Assembly (NCBI GenBank): GCA_004102645.1
Contig: CP034928.1
Coordinates: 1,232,153 to 1,296,152 of the forward strand
Direction of reading: 5' to 3'
Source of the DNA: Candidatus Bipolaricaulis sibiricus
GTDB taxonomy: Bacteria; Bipolaricaulota; Bipolaricaulia; Bipolaricaulales; Bipolaricaulaceae
Length of the DNA: 64,000 nt
Below the pieces are notes generated by a model. That model was given only the letters and a program-made list of their open reading frames with translations. It made no database searches and was not told where the DNA came from. The position numbers and the translations under genes were made by a program. Below are positions 32,637 through 40,938 of this stretch, one piece after another. Numbering within the stretch: position 1 is the first letter of the stretch; each line of letters starts with the position of its first letter.

Positions 32637-33873
32637 TCAGGATCAGGACCCCGATCAAGATCGCGAACCCCGCGGCGTGGACCGCCATCTCCACGCGCGG
32701 CGAGACCTTCCGCCGGGTCAGCATCTCGTAGAGCGCGAACGCCATCCGAGCCCCATCGAGCGCCGGGAACGGGATGAGGTTGAACAGGGCCAAGTTCAGA
32801 CTGATCAGGGCCACGAGGAGCATGAGCACGAAAGGCCCCGCCCGCACCCCCTGCCCGAGGACAGCCGCGATTCCGACCGGGCCGGTGACCGCCTCCCCGG
32901 CGGGGATCGAGCGGGTCAGAAGCCCGCGGATGGCTGTCACGAACCCGACCATTGCGCCCCCGATCTCCTTGAAGGAGAGGGCCACACCCTCCCCGACCCC
33001 CGGCCGCTCGTAGACCGGGGGCAACGTCCGGAACGAAGCATCGCCGAACAGGCCCTCGACTGAGTCCGGGAGCGGCAGAGCCAACGCGGCGCCGCCCCGA
33101 TCGACCGTCGCCTGCCGGCACCCATCCAGCCACCGCGCGTAGAGATCGAAGAACGACCCCACAGGGTCACCGCACGCGGACACGATGCGATCACCGGGGA
33201 GGAATCCCGCCCGCAACCAGGCGCCACCCGCCGCCACCTCGTCGACCTGTGCCAGGACAAGCTGGGGAAGGAAGTAGGCCCCGACCAGGTACCGCCCATC
33301 GTCCTCGGCGAACACCGGCACCACGGTCACCTCGAGCTGCTCTGTGCCACGGCGGATTCCAAACGTCACCGGCTCGGGGGCAAGCGCGCGAATCGCGGCC
33401 CCGACGTCCTCGGTCGCCCACGCCGAACGACCATCAACGGTGAGGATGACATCACCCACCTCGAACACCTCGGCGGCAGGCCGCCCGGGGACGAGGCCCG
33501 CCACCTGGGGGCGGGGAAGGCCGATTCCGAGAATCGCCCCCAAAACGACGGCCACGGCAAGGACAACGTTGGCCACCGGACCACAGAGGGACAAGATGAA
33601 CCGCTTCCACGCCGGCTGGCCGTAGTACGTACGCTCGAATGGAACATCGGTCGCGGCCTCTGCTTCCCCGGCAAGGCGAACGAACCCGCCCAACGGGAAC
33701 GCCCGCACGCTGTACCGCGTCTCTCCCCGCTTGCGCGTCCACAGGGATGGGCCGAACCCGAGGGCGAACTCCTCGACGGCGATCCCGAGGAGCTTGGCGG
33801 CGACGAAGTGTCCCCCCTCGTGGATACCGATGAGAAACAGAATCGTCCCCACGAACACGAGCAAGGTGGTCAC
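32602..33873 (-). CDS. rseP: RseP-type site-2 protease
   Basis: 423 residues. The zinc-metalloprotease motif HEGGH (residues 18-22) sits in the first membrane span; FALGFGPSLWTRKRGETRYSVRAFPLGGFVRL follows in outline. Two PDZ-like regions lie at about 120-280 (GLVPGRPAAEVFEVGDVILTVDGR visible). The second catalytic element NLIPFPALDG is near 375, and a last span ends the protein. It cleaves membrane-bound anti-sigma factors or leftover signal peptides within the inner membrane. It overlaps tilS by 4 bp on the same strand, so tilS-rseP form an operon. Confidence 0.95.
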   Translation of the reverse strand: MTTLLVFVGTILFLIGIHEGGHFVAAKLLGIAVEEFALGFGPSLWTRKRGETRYSVRAFPLGGFVRLAGEAEAATDVPFERTYYGQPAWKRFILSLCGPVANVVLAVAVVLGAILGIGLPRPQVAGLVPGRPAAEVFEVGDVILTVDGRSAWATEDVGAAIRALAPEPVTFGIRRGTEQLEVTVVPVFAEDDGRYLVGAYFLPQLVLAQVDEVAAGGAWLRAGFLPGDRIVSACGDPVGSFFDLYARWLDGCRQATVDRGGAALALPLPDSVEGLFGDASFRTLPPVYERPGVGEGVALSFKEIGGAMVGFVTAIRGLLTRSIPAGEAVTGPVGIAAVLGQGVRAGPFVLMLLVALISLNLALFNLIPFPALDGARMAFALYEMLTRRKVSPRVEMAVHAAGFAILIGVLILITFQDLRRLFG

Positions 33874-35381
33874 AGCCGCCGCGCCTCCACGGCCAGTACC
33901 TCAGTGGCATCGGGCATGACCCGATGATCGTCGCTCGTTCGCACCCCTACCACCCACGCGACCCCACGCCCGTCCGCGATGACCGGCCACCGCGCCCGCT
34001 CCCAACGCGGAACCCGCGCCTCCATGAGCAGGTCACCCACCCGTTTCGTCCCGTCCATGCCGAGCGGCCACAGCCGGTCCCCGGGGCGAACTGCTCGGAC
34101 GACAAGCGGGGGCACGATCCGCCGGGGATCGAAGTAGGCCACCAGCCGGTTCGGGGAGACCAGGCTCTCCGGCCGGGGGAGCAGGGACACGCGGAACACC
34201 CACCCCAGCTCCTCGACCCGCACCTCGGCACCGGAAGCGTCAGCGGGAAGGAGTGGGACGCTAGACCGGAGCGAGAGCTCGGCCGCTGGTGGTGCGGCGG
34301 GCTCACCGGGGGGCCGCTTCTCCTGCCCCGGTCCCCCTGACCGGGGCGAACGAGATCGAGGGTGAGGGGGCCTCGGCAGGTTGCTCGACCGCTCGCTGCG
34401 CACAAGCTCCCAGACCTGGTCGCGGACGGGAGATCCCGCGATCGAGTCGAAGGAGAGGATCCCGCTTCCGATCCGGGCGGTGACGCCACCGGGGAGGTAG
34501 ACCTCACCCCTACCTACGGCCACCGCATCCAGGACCTGACCCACGTGGCGTTCCTCTGGCGCGGCCCCAGCCGCTTCGGCCGCTCGGCGCACGGCGAGGG
34601 CCTGCACGCTTGGTGGGAGGTTCCGCAGGAGGTCGAGAGCGAGTCCCCCTTCCCGCGCAACCTCGGCCACGACAAGGTCCGCGGTCCAGGCCAGCGCTTC
34701 CTCAGCATCAGCGCACAGCCGGCCCGCCCGGGCAAGGGCCGCCTCGGCCTGCGGGTTGAACCGAGCGAGGATCGGGAGAACCTCGAGGCGTATCGCGTTC
34801 CGCACAAGCCGCCGGTCGTCGTTCGTCGGATCGTCCCGAAACGAGATCCCCTCAGCCTGACAGAACGCGCGCGTCTCGTCGCGAGACACGAGGATCAACG
34901 GCCGAACGTAGGGCGGGGTGCACGGAAGGACGCCCCGCAGCCCGCGCGGCCCGGCGCCGCGGAGGAGGTGGAGGAGCACAGTCTCCGTGACGTCGGTCCG
35001 GGTGTGGCCGAGGGCGATGCGCTCGGCCCCTGCCTCGATCGCTGCACGTTCAAGGAACTCCCGGCGGGCAAGCCGGGCCGCTTGTTCCAGGTTGAGCCGC
35101 TTCTCGCGGGCCCGCGCCGGAACGTCGACCCGTTCGTACAGGAGCGGGAGACCGAGCTCCCCGCTTGCCGCCCGGACCACCGCCAGATCGTCGGCCGTGT
35201 CGGGACGGATCCCGTGGTCGAGGTGAGCCACGGTGAGGGTCAGCGCGAGTTCGTCCCTCAACCGGTGCAGCGCGTGGAGGAGGGCCATCGAGTCCGCTCC
35301 CCCAGACACAGCTGCCAGCACGCGGGTCCCTGGACGGACTAGCTCGTACCGCCGGATCGCCTCGCGGACCTTGTCAAGCAT
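33870..35381 (-). CDS. tilS: tRNA(Ile)-lysidine synthetase
   Basis: 503 residues. The PP-loop SGGADS is at 26-31 and HLDHGIRPD near 80; LGHTRTDVTETVLLHLLRGAGPRGLRG (about 135-162) binds the tRNA substrate region. A C-terminal TilS domain (about 415-503: VRPGDRLWPLGMDGTKRVGDLLMEARVPRWER in outline) is present. A low-complexity Pro/Arg/Gly-rich linker (about 325-365) is unusual. TilS adds lysine to C34 of tRNA-Ile2 so that AUA is read as isoleucine. The frame is open well upstream, but the extension has no homology; the ATG at 35381 gives the normal MLDKVREAI opening. Confidence 0.94.
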   Translation of the reverse strand: MLDKVREAIRRYELVRPGTRVLAAVSGGADSMALLHALHRLRDELALTLTVAHLDHGIRPDTADDLAVVRAASGELGLPLLYERVDVPARAREKRLNLEQAARLARREFLERAAIEAGAERIALGHTRTDVTETVLLHLLRGAGPRGLRGVLPCTPPYVRPLILVSRDETRAFCQAEGISFRDDPTNDDRRLVRNAIRLEVLPILARFNPQAEAALARAGRLCADAEEALAWTADLVVAEVAREGGLALDLLRNLPPSVQALAVRRAAEAAGAAPEERHVGQVLDAVAVGRGEVYLPGGVTARIGSGILSFDSIAGSPVRDQVWELVRSERSSNLPRPPHPRSRSPRSGGPGQEKRPPGEPAAPPAAELSLRSSVPLLPADASGAEVRVEELGWVFRVSLLPRPESLVSPNRLVAYFDPRRIVPPLVVRAVRPGDRLWPLGMDGTKRVGDLLMEARVPRWERARWPVIADGRGVAWVVGVRTSDDHRVMPDATEVLAVEARRL

Positions 35382-35431
35382 CGCCGCATTGTGAGTCCGC
35401 CCGCCCCCGGGTTCCACTGCCCACCCTCCGC

Positions 35432-35437
35432 TATGAT
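35432..35437 (+). promoter_or_regulatory. -10 element of a probable leaderless gene
   Basis: TATGAT ends 6 bp before the GTG of the next gene, so transcription would begin at or next to the start codon. The -35 region is weak. Confidence 0.5.
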
Positions 35438-35443
35438 CGCCCC

Positions 35444-35875
35444 GTGGAGCTGGCCGTGTTCTTGTGGGCGCTGGGGGACCTGCCGGTCGCGATGGCCGGA
35501 GCGGGAGGCGTCGTCGTCGGACCCCAGCCGTGGATCGCCTTGCCCATCGGGCCCCTCCAGCTGTTCGTCGGAGCCGGGCAGCCCCGCGTCGCCGGCCGAG
35601 CCCATCTCCTCCGCGGCCCATGGTTCGCGTGGCTCGACCTCCCCCCGCCGCGGGTCGCCCTCGGGCGAGCGATTGCCCCGGCATGGATCGCGCTGGCGGG
35701 TACCCCCGCTGAGCTCTCTCTGGCCTGGGAGGTGCTCGCATCTCCCCTTCTGTCGCTGTTTGGATCGCTGGGAAGCGAGATTGGCTTCGGGATCCGCCTG
35801 CGCGGGTCCTGGTGTTGGGCGGCGGCCCTCGTCCGCCAGGGAGGACTGACCCTATGGTGCGGAGCTTACTTCTAG
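35444..35875 (+). CDS. Hypothetical hydrophobic protein
   Basis: 143 residues of no recognised family. It is rich in Ala, Leu, Gly, Pro and Trp with several hydrophobic stretches (ELAVFLWALGDLPVAMAG; LLSLFGSLGSEIGFGIRL), but no clear signal peptide or regular membrane spans. Its 3' end overlaps the metallophosphoesterase gene by 22 bp and it has a good -10 directly before its GTG, both supporting a real gene. It is probably the first gene of a two-gene operon. No function is proposed. Confidence 0.55.
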   Translation: MELAVFLWALGDLPVAMAGAGGVVVGPQPWIALPIGPLQLFVGAGQPRVAGRAHLLRGPWFAWLDLPPPRVALGRAIAPAWIALAGTPAELSLAWEVLASPLLSLFGSLGSEIGFGIRLRGSWCWAAALVRQGGLTLWCGAYF

Positions 35876-36654
35876 TCCTGTTGTTCTCGGTCACGGCGGC
35901 AGCATGGGAGATCACGATCGCGTTCACGAACGACCTCCATGCCTATCCCGATCGACTCCGGTCGTTCGCCTCCGTCCTCAACGAGGCGGATCTCGTCCTC
36001 GATGCCGGCGACACGTGGGAGGACACGCACCGGCTGACCGGGGCCCGGGAGGCATGGGCAACGATGGAGGCGATGGCACACCTCGGCTACGACGCGATGG
36101 TCCTCGGAAACCACGAGACCTACCTCGGACCGCGTCTCCTGGGAGAGCTCATTGCGGCCGCCCCGTTCCCTGTGCTCGCCACGAACCTCCAGACCGACCT
36201 CCCCACCCAGCGGTGGGCGCTCGTCGAGGCGCGCGGGGTCCGGGTCCTCCTCCTCGGAGTGCTGTGGGACCTCGCCCTTGTCTGGCCAGGTTGGGCTTTG
36301 CTCGACCCGCTACAGAGCGTCCGCGCCGCCCTCGCGGATGCGCCCGCCTATGATCTGTTCGTCCTCCTCGCGCACGTCGAGTTCGCGCGGCTGGAGGCGC
36401 TGGCCCGCGCCCTCCCGGAGTGCGCGCTCGTGATCTCGGGCCACAACCACCGTTTCCTCGCGGAGCCGGTGTGGGTAGGTGACGTGCCGATCGTCCAGGC
36501 CGGCCACCGCGGGCAGGCCGTGGGCGTCGTGCGGCTGACGGAAGCCGGCCTTGCCACCTACGAGCTCATCCGCGCCCCCGCGGGCGAGTCGGGCGCGTGG
36601 GAGGACGCCGCCGACCGCGTCGAGCACTCCGTCGGGGTCGTTCCTAGAAGCTGA
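35854..36654 (+). CDS. Secreted metallophosphoesterase (5'-nucleotidase-like)
   Basis: 266 residues. A signal peptide (MVRSLLLVLLFSVTAAAW) is followed by the calcineurin-type motifs in order: FTNDLHAYPDRL, DAGDTWED near 50, GNHETY near 85, LLAHVEF near 178 and SGHNHRF near 205. This is the metal-binding catalytic domain of the UshA/5'-nucleotidase family, without the usual C-terminal substrate domain. It should hydrolyse phosphomonoesters or cyclic nucleotides outside the cytoplasm. The end overlaps the convergent small membrane-protein gene by 11 bp. Confidence 0.88.
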   Translation: MVRSLLLVLLFSVTAAAWEITIAFTNDLHAYPDRLRSFASVLNEADLVLDAGDTWEDTHRLTGAREAWATMEAMAHLGYDAMVLGNHETYLGPRLLGELIAAAPFPVLATNLQTDLPTQRWALVEARGVRVLLLGVLWDLALVWPGWALLDPLQSVRAALADAPAYDLFVLLAHVEFARLEALARALPECALVISGHNHRFLAEPVWVGDVPIVQAGHRGQAVGVVRLTEAGLATYELIRAPAGESGAWEDAADRVEHSVGVVPRS

Positions 36655-37018
36655 GGGCGAACCCCGTTGGGGACACCTTGAGGGTCAGCCCCTCCCGCTT
36701 GAGGGCTACGGTGTACGCATCCCAGCCCGAATAGAGCGCCCACAAGGTGTGCGGCAAGGCGAGAACCCCGTAGCCGTACCACGGAGAGATCGAGTACACG
36801 AGCGGCCAGAGGACAAGCCGCCCCAGCGCGATGAGCCCCACGTCCACCGCGAAGTGGAGGAGGGCTTTGTCGTACTCGGTGTTGAGGTACTGCCCGAGAC
36901 CGGGAAGCGCAAACGACGCAATCCCATGAATGAGCGGAATCGGGTTTGGCTCCTGCCGTGCCCATCCCGCGAACCCCCACACCGCCACCACCGCCAGCAC
37001 CGCCACTGCGATCCGCAT
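36644..37018 (-). CDS. Small membrane protein with PGLGQ motif (DUF5683-like)
   Basis: 124 residues. An N-terminal span or signal (MRIAVAVLAVVAVWGFAGWA) is followed by FALPGLGQYLNTEYDKALLHFAVDVGLIALG, a PGLGQ-type motif seen in small DUF5683-like envelope proteins, then a second hydrophobic region and YSGWDAYTVALKREG. It starts directly before the yebC stop (1 bp spacing), so it is probably translated from the yebC transcript. Function unknown. Confidence 0.7.
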   Translation of the reverse strand: MRIAVAVLAVVAVWGFAGWARQEPNPIPLIHGIASFALPGLGQYLNTEYDKALLHFAVDVGLIALGRLVLWPLVYSISPWYGYGVLALPHTLWALYSGWDAYTVALKREGLTLKVSPTGFALSF

Positions 37019-37774
37019 CTAGCCTCCTTCGATCTCTGTCAGAACTGCATCCGGAATGTCAAAGTTCGCCACGACCTCCTGGACGTCCTCTTCCTCGTCG
37101 AGGGCATCCATGAGCCTGAGGAGGCGTTCCGCGTCCTTTCCCTCCACCCGCACGGTGGCCTTGGGCACGAACGCGATCTCGGCCCGGGTCACCTCGACGC
37201 CCTCCGCCCTCAGCGCATCGCGGACTGCGGCTACGCCCGATGCCGGAGTGTAGAAGGTCAGCGTCCCCCCGTCGTCGACGAAGTCATCGGCCCCGGCCTC
37301 GGCAGCCGTGAGCACCAGGGCCTCTCGATCGATCCCCGGCGGCAGCTCGCCAAGCTCGACGACCCCCCGCCGCTCGAACTGCCAGGCCACGCTGCCTTCT
37401 CCTCCCAAGCTGCCGCCGTGGCCCTCGAAGATGTGGCGCACTGCAGCCGCGGTGCGGTTCCGGTTGTCGGTCAGCGCTCGCAGAAGAATCGCCACCCCGC
37501 CCGGACCATAGCCCTCGTACGTCACCTCGGAGTACTGGACACCATCGAGATTGCCCGATCCCTTCTTGATCGCACGCTCGATGTTTTCCTTGGGCATGTT
37601 CGCGGCCTTCGCGCGCTCGACCGCCGCCGCCAGGGTTACGTTTGTCTCCGGATTGGGGTCCTGCCGAGCACAGACGATGATCTCCCGTGTGATGCGGGAG
37701 AACAGGCTGGACCTTTTCTTGTCCTGCGCTCCCTTGCGGTGCTTGATGTTTGCCCACTTGGAATGACCGGCCAT
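37019..37774 (-). CDS. yebC: YebC/PmpR-family protein
   Basis: 251 residues, typical. The N-terminal MAGHSKWANIKHRKGAQDKKR is diagnostic; RAKAANMPKENIERAIKKGSG and GYGPGGVAILLRALTDNRNRTAAAVRHIF follow. YebC proteins act on transcription of some genes and, as more recently reported for relatives such as TACO1, help ribosomes through proline-rich stretches. GGAGGGAACG sits before the ATG at 37774; a good promoter lies 25 bp upstream. The frame is open further upstream but that part is antisense to sir2. Confidence 0.96.
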   Translation of the reverse strand: MAGHSKWANIKHRKGAQDKKRSSLFSRITREIIVCARQDPNPETNVTLAAAVERAKAANMPKENIERAIKKGSGNLDGVQYSEVTYEGYGPGGVAILLRALTDNRNRTAAAVRHIFEGHGGSLGGEGSVAWQFERRGVVELGELPPGIDREALVLTAAEAGADDFVDDGGTLTFYTPASGVAAVRDALRAEGVEVTRAEIAFVPKATVRVEGKDAERLLRLMDALDEEEDVQEVVANFDIPDAVLTEIEGG

Positions 37775-37798
37775 CGTTCCCTCCGCGTGCGATGACGA

Positions 37799-37827
37799 AT
37801 GATAGTGATCGAACGGCGACCGGGCAA
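37799..37827 (-). promoter_or_regulatory. yebC promoter
   Basis: Minus strand TTGCCC (37822-37827), 17 bp spacer, TATCAT (37799-37804), with about 25 bp to the ATG. Confidence 0.6.
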
Positions 37828-37836
37828 CCATCGCGG

Positions 37837-37865
37837 TTGCGCGAAACCGGATCGGGAAGCAGACT
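37837..37865 (+). promoter_or_regulatory. Possible sir2 promoter
   Basis: TTGCGC (37837-37842), 17 bp spacer, CAGACT (37860-37865), ending 8 bp before the ATG at 37874, which lacks a Shine-Dalgarno. Both hexamers are imperfect. Confidence 0.35.
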
Positions 37866-37873
37866 TGCCATCG

Positions 37874-38635
37874 ATGCGCCCCGACACGGACGCGATCACG
37901 AGGGCAGCAAGGCTCCTGAACCAAGCGCACGACGCGTGGGCCCTCACTGGAGCAGGGGTCAGCACTCCGTCCGGGATCCCCGATTTCCGATCCCCCGGAG
38001 GTCTGTGGGAGCTGGCCGATCCCGACGAGGTGTCCTCCATCGCCGGATTCCGACGAAACCCAGAGGCGTTCTACAGCTTCTGGGTGGGGAGGTTCCGGCA
38101 GATGCAAGAAGCCCAACCCAACAGCCTGCACACCCTCCTCGCTGCGCTCGAAGCGCGGAACCAGCTCCGGGGGATCATCACCCAGAACATCGATGGTCTT
38201 CACCAGCGGGCGGGCTCCCGCCGGGTGTTCGAAGTGCACGGCAACGCCCGATCAGGCACCTGCCAAACGTGCCGTGCCCGGTACACGATGGCAGAGATCG
38301 CCCACCAGACCGAGATCCACGGCACCGCCCATTGCGCGTGCGGTGGACTGGTCAAGCCCAACGTGGTCCTCTTCGGCGAGGACATGAGCCCCGACTTCGC
38401 GCAGGCGTGGGAGTCGACAGCCAACGCGGATCTTCTGCTTGTCCTCGGGACATCGCTCACCGTGTGGCCGGTGGCGGGGCTCGTACCCCGGCTGTCCGCC
38501 CGCGGCGCGACGCTGATCATCGCCAACCGCGACCCCACGCCCTATGATGATCGGGCAGAGGTCGTCCTGCGCGGCGATCTCCTGGAACTGGCCTGTGCCT
38601 TGAGCCGGGCGCTGGGGATGGACGCAGATGCTTGA
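37874..38635 (+). CDS. Sir2-type NAD-dependent protein deacylase
   Basis: 253 residues. NAD-binding ALTGAGVSTPSGIPDFRS near residue 23, TQNIDGLHQRAG near 104, catalytic H122 in EVHGN, zinc cysteines CQTC and CAC (about 131-160), and GTSLTVWPVAGL near 195. It removes acyl groups from lysines, releasing nicotinamide and O-acyl-ADP-ribose. Its end overlaps the CinA/PncC gene by 8 bp; that enzyme acts in pyridine nucleotide salvage, which gives the pair a shared NAD theme. The start ATG 37874 gives the usual N-terminal length; the frame is open further upstream. Confidence 0.94.
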   Translation: MRPDTDAITRAARLLNQAHDAWALTGAGVSTPSGIPDFRSPGGLWELADPDEVSSIAGFRRNPEAFYSFWVGRFRQMQEAQPNSLHTLLAALEARNQLRGIITQNIDGLHQRAGSRRVFEVHGNARSGTCQTCRARYTMAEIAHQTEIHGTAHCACGGLVKPNVVLFGEDMSPDFAQAWESTANADLLLVLGTSLTVWPVAGLVPRLSARGATLIIANRDPTPYDDRAEVVLRGDLLELACALSRALGMDADA

Positions 38636-39098
38636 GGTCGAAGTCGGACAGCAGCTCACGACGCACGGCGGTACCCTCGCCGTCGCCGAGTCATGCACCG
38701 GGGGGCTCCTCGCCCAGCGCATCACCGCCGTCCCTGGATCCTCGGCCTACTTCCTGGGCGGAGTCATCGCCTACCACAACGAGATCAAGGTGCAACTTCT
38801 CGGAGTACCCCGCGACGTCATCGTTCGTCACGGTGGCGTCTCGGCCGAGTGCACCCGGGCCATGGCTGAAGGTGTGCGCGCCCGGCTGGGCTCAGACTTC
38901 GCCCTGGCGATCAGTGGAATCGCCGGGCCGAGCGGGGGAACCCCTGGCAAGCCTGTGGGCCTTGTGTACGTGGCGTTGGCCTCGTCCCACGGGACGTGGG
39001 TCGAGGAACATCGCTTCCGCGGATCCCGCCACGGGAACCGGTGGTCAGCCTCGGAAGCGGCCCTCAGCCTTCTGCTTCGGCACCTGGGGTCGTCGTGA
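38628..39098 (+). CDS. pncC: CinA C-terminal-type nicotinamide-nucleotide amidase
   Basis: 156 residues, the stand-alone CinA C-terminal domain. Seen: AVAESCTGGLLAQRITAVPGSS near residue 18, FLGGVIAYHNEIKVQLLGV near 42, and ISGIAGPSGGTPGKPVGLVYVAL near 95. This domain deamidates NMN to nicotinate mononucleotide. The N-terminal CinA domain is absent. It overlaps sir2 at its start and the following membrane protein gene at its stop (GTGA), so three genes are translationally coupled. Confidence 0.92.
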   Translation: MLEVEVGQQLTTHGGTLAVAESCTGGLLAQRITAVPGSSAYFLGGVIAYHNEIKVQLLGVPRDVIVRHGGVSAECTRAMAEGVRARLGSDFALAISGIAGPSGGTPGKPVGLVYVALASSHGTWVEEHRFRGSRHGNRWSASEAALSLLLRHLGSS

Positions 39099-40204
39099 CC
39101 TCGCCGCGACCCGTCCGCTCTCGCTGGGCTCGCCTGCGCTGGGGCAGCCTCGTCGTGTTCATGCTGGTGGGGCTAGCGCTGTTTGGAGCGCTGATCTACC
39201 TCAGCGGTCCGGCCCGGGTGCTTGCGGAGATCGTGGGTATGGGGGTCGTGGGGTTCGCTGCCGTCGTCTTGAGCGTGGTTGCGTCGATGGTCGCGTGGTC
39301 CCTGAGTTGGTACGCGCTGTTGCGGGGAGCCGGTATCGCCGTCCCCTGGCACCGCACGGTCGCCCCGCTCCTTGCCGGGTTCGCGGTCACCTATGTCACT
39401 CCGTCGATGTACATCGGTGGAGAGCCGGTGCGCGCCCATTGGATCGCCCGCGACCAGGGGGTTCCGATGGCCCGGGTGATGGGAACGGCGATCGTCGAGA
39501 GGATCGTCTCTGGCTTCTCGATGCTCGCGTTTGCCTCGATCGGTGCAGTGTTCACGGTCGCCTCCCCCCAGATCTCCCTGGCGGACAAAGGGGCGATCGG
39601 CATCGCCCTCGGGGCGTTGGCCGTGCTGTTGGTCGTGGCCCTCGTTCCGTTCACTCAGAACAGACACTGGATCTCCCGGTTCGTTTCCTGGATCGCGCGG
39701 TATCTCCCCGGCCGCCAGCGGCTACTCCGCGCTGCCCGTCATGTCGCAGAGATGGAGGACGAGATCCACCGGGCGTTCACCCGGTACCGCGGCTACACCC
39801 TGCTCGCCTTCGCCTGCCAGGTCGTGAGCATCTTCTTCCACTACATCCGTCCCCAGATCTTCTTCCACTTCACGCAGCGGGCCCTGTTCACGTTTCCTCA
39901 GCTATCGCTCTACTTCACGCTCAGTTTGTTCGTCAACACCCTGCTCTGGTTTACCCCGGGCGGGTTCGGGGTCACGGACGGAGGCCGGGTGATGATCTTC
40001 ACCCTCCTCGGGATTCCCGCCAGTGGCGGGGTGGCCTTCAACGTCGTGTTCCGGTTCGTGGACCTCATCCTGGTGGGGATCGGAGCGCAGCTCCTGGTTC
40101 GCCGTGGCCTCATCCGATGGCGTCGGGGCCGGGTCACGGTTGCTGTCGACAAGCCCGATCCGAGCGCCGACCGGCTTCCGCCACCGCTTCCTCCCCCACC
40201 CTGA
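39095..40204 (+). CDS. Flippase-like membrane protein (lysylphosphatidylglycerol synthase TM family)
   Basis: 369 residues with about seven to eight membrane spans. The family (UPF0104/LPG synthase transmembrane region) is recognised by VTYVTPSMYIGGEPVRAHWIARDQG near residue 105, ERIVSGFSMLAF near 140, and the late NTLLWFTPGGFGVTDGGRVMIF segment near 285. The C-terminal tail is Pro-rich and cytosolic. Such proteins are thought to move lipids or lipid-linked intermediates across the inner membrane. There is no catalytic synthase domain. The GTG start overlaps the pncC stop. Confidence 0.85.
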   Translation: MTSPRPVRSRWARLRWGSLVVFMLVGLALFGALIYLSGPARVLAEIVGMGVVGFAAVVLSVVASMVAWSLSWYALLRGAGIAVPWHRTVAPLLAGFAVTYVTPSMYIGGEPVRAHWIARDQGVPMARVMGTAIVERIVSGFSMLAFASIGAVFTVASPQISLADKGAIGIALGALAVLLVVALVPFTQNRHWISRFVSWIARYLPGRQRLLRAARHVAEMEDEIHRAFTRYRGYTLLAFACQVVSIFFHYIRPQIFFHFTQRALFTFPQLSLYFTLSLFVNTLLWFTPGGFGVTDGGRVMIFTLLGIPASGGVAFNVVFRFVDLILVGIGAQLLVRRGLIRWRRGRVTVAVDKPDPSADRLPPPLPPPP

Positions 40205-40337
40205 TCCCCGTGCTCGTCCCTGGCTCGGCCCCTCCCCCAGCTCCGCCGGGCCCTGTCCACTGCTCCCCACGGCGGAAGGGCGAGCGGCTCGCCGGTTCTG
40301 TAAGATCAGAGATATGCACTGCAGACAAGGAGGAGCG

Positions 40338-40928
40338 ATGAAGATCCAATGGACCACCCTCATGCTGGCCGGCCTGGTGGCCCTGAGCACCGCTGCGTTC
40401 GGACAGGCGAAGCTGGAGGCGTTTCCAGTCGGAACCACGACCATGGTGTACACCGTGGTGACCTCGGAGCTGACCCAGCCTCAGACCCTGGAGCTCCAGG
40501 TCATCGTCCACCCCGCCCGGACGTACACCGTGCGGATGGTCGCCGAAGCCAGCGGGACCGCTGACCAGCTCTCAGGGTTCGGGTTCCTATTTGGCGGCGC
40601 CGGGCTCGCATATGGCGGGGGAGAGGACGTCAGCCTCTCCGCCCTGCAGGTTCTGGTGGACCAGCGAAGTCGTCTCCAGGAAGGCGAGGAGTACCTGCTT
40701 CCGGGTGGGGGCTCGTTCGCCAACGTCGCGATCGTGGACATCGCCGGAGTTCGGTGCGTCGAGGGTTCGTACGTCGATCCGAAGAACAGCGACACCCGGA
40801 TGACCGTTGCCTTCGGGATCTCGAAGCCGGTGTACACCGTTCCGCGCATCCGCCTGGAGCGGTTCCGCGGTGGAAGGTGGGAGACCGTGTTCCACATGGA
40901 GCTGATCGCCTATACCGTTTCCAACTAG
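40338..40928 (+). CDS. Small secreted protein of export module 1
   Basis: 196 residues. AAGGAGGAG precedes the ATG; the signal peptide is MKIQWTTLMLAGLVALSTAAFGQ. The mature part is beta-rich with no recognised domain. It is paralogous to the secreted protein at 52420-53085: both have a FPVGTT/YPGGTT-xVY strand, a DLS/SLS-x-LxVL segment, a YYLPDG/YLLPGG turn, IAGxxxxxGxYV and an MAFxxxKP segment in the same order. Each copy lies directly upstream of a MacB-type ATPase and permease, so it is probably the ligand, cargo or periplasmic partner of the transporter. Unlike MacA it is too short for a coiled-coil adaptor. Confidence 0.75.
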   Translation: MKIQWTTLMLAGLVALSTAAFGQAKLEAFPVGTTTMVYTVVTSELTQPQTLELQVIVHPARTYTVRMVAEASGTADQLSGFGFLFGGAGLAYGGGEDVSLSALQVLVDQRSRLQEGEEYLLPGGGSFANVAIVDIAGVRCVEGSYVDPKNSDTRMTVAFGISKPVYTVPRIRLERFRGGRWETVFHMELIAYTVSN

Positions 40929-40938
40929 CGAGGCAGGG

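Noticed and set aside
40205-40337. Hairpin GGCGAGC/GCTCGCC before export module 1 as terminator
   Set aside because: The arms leave a loop too small for the full stem and no U-run follows; evidence too weak to call.
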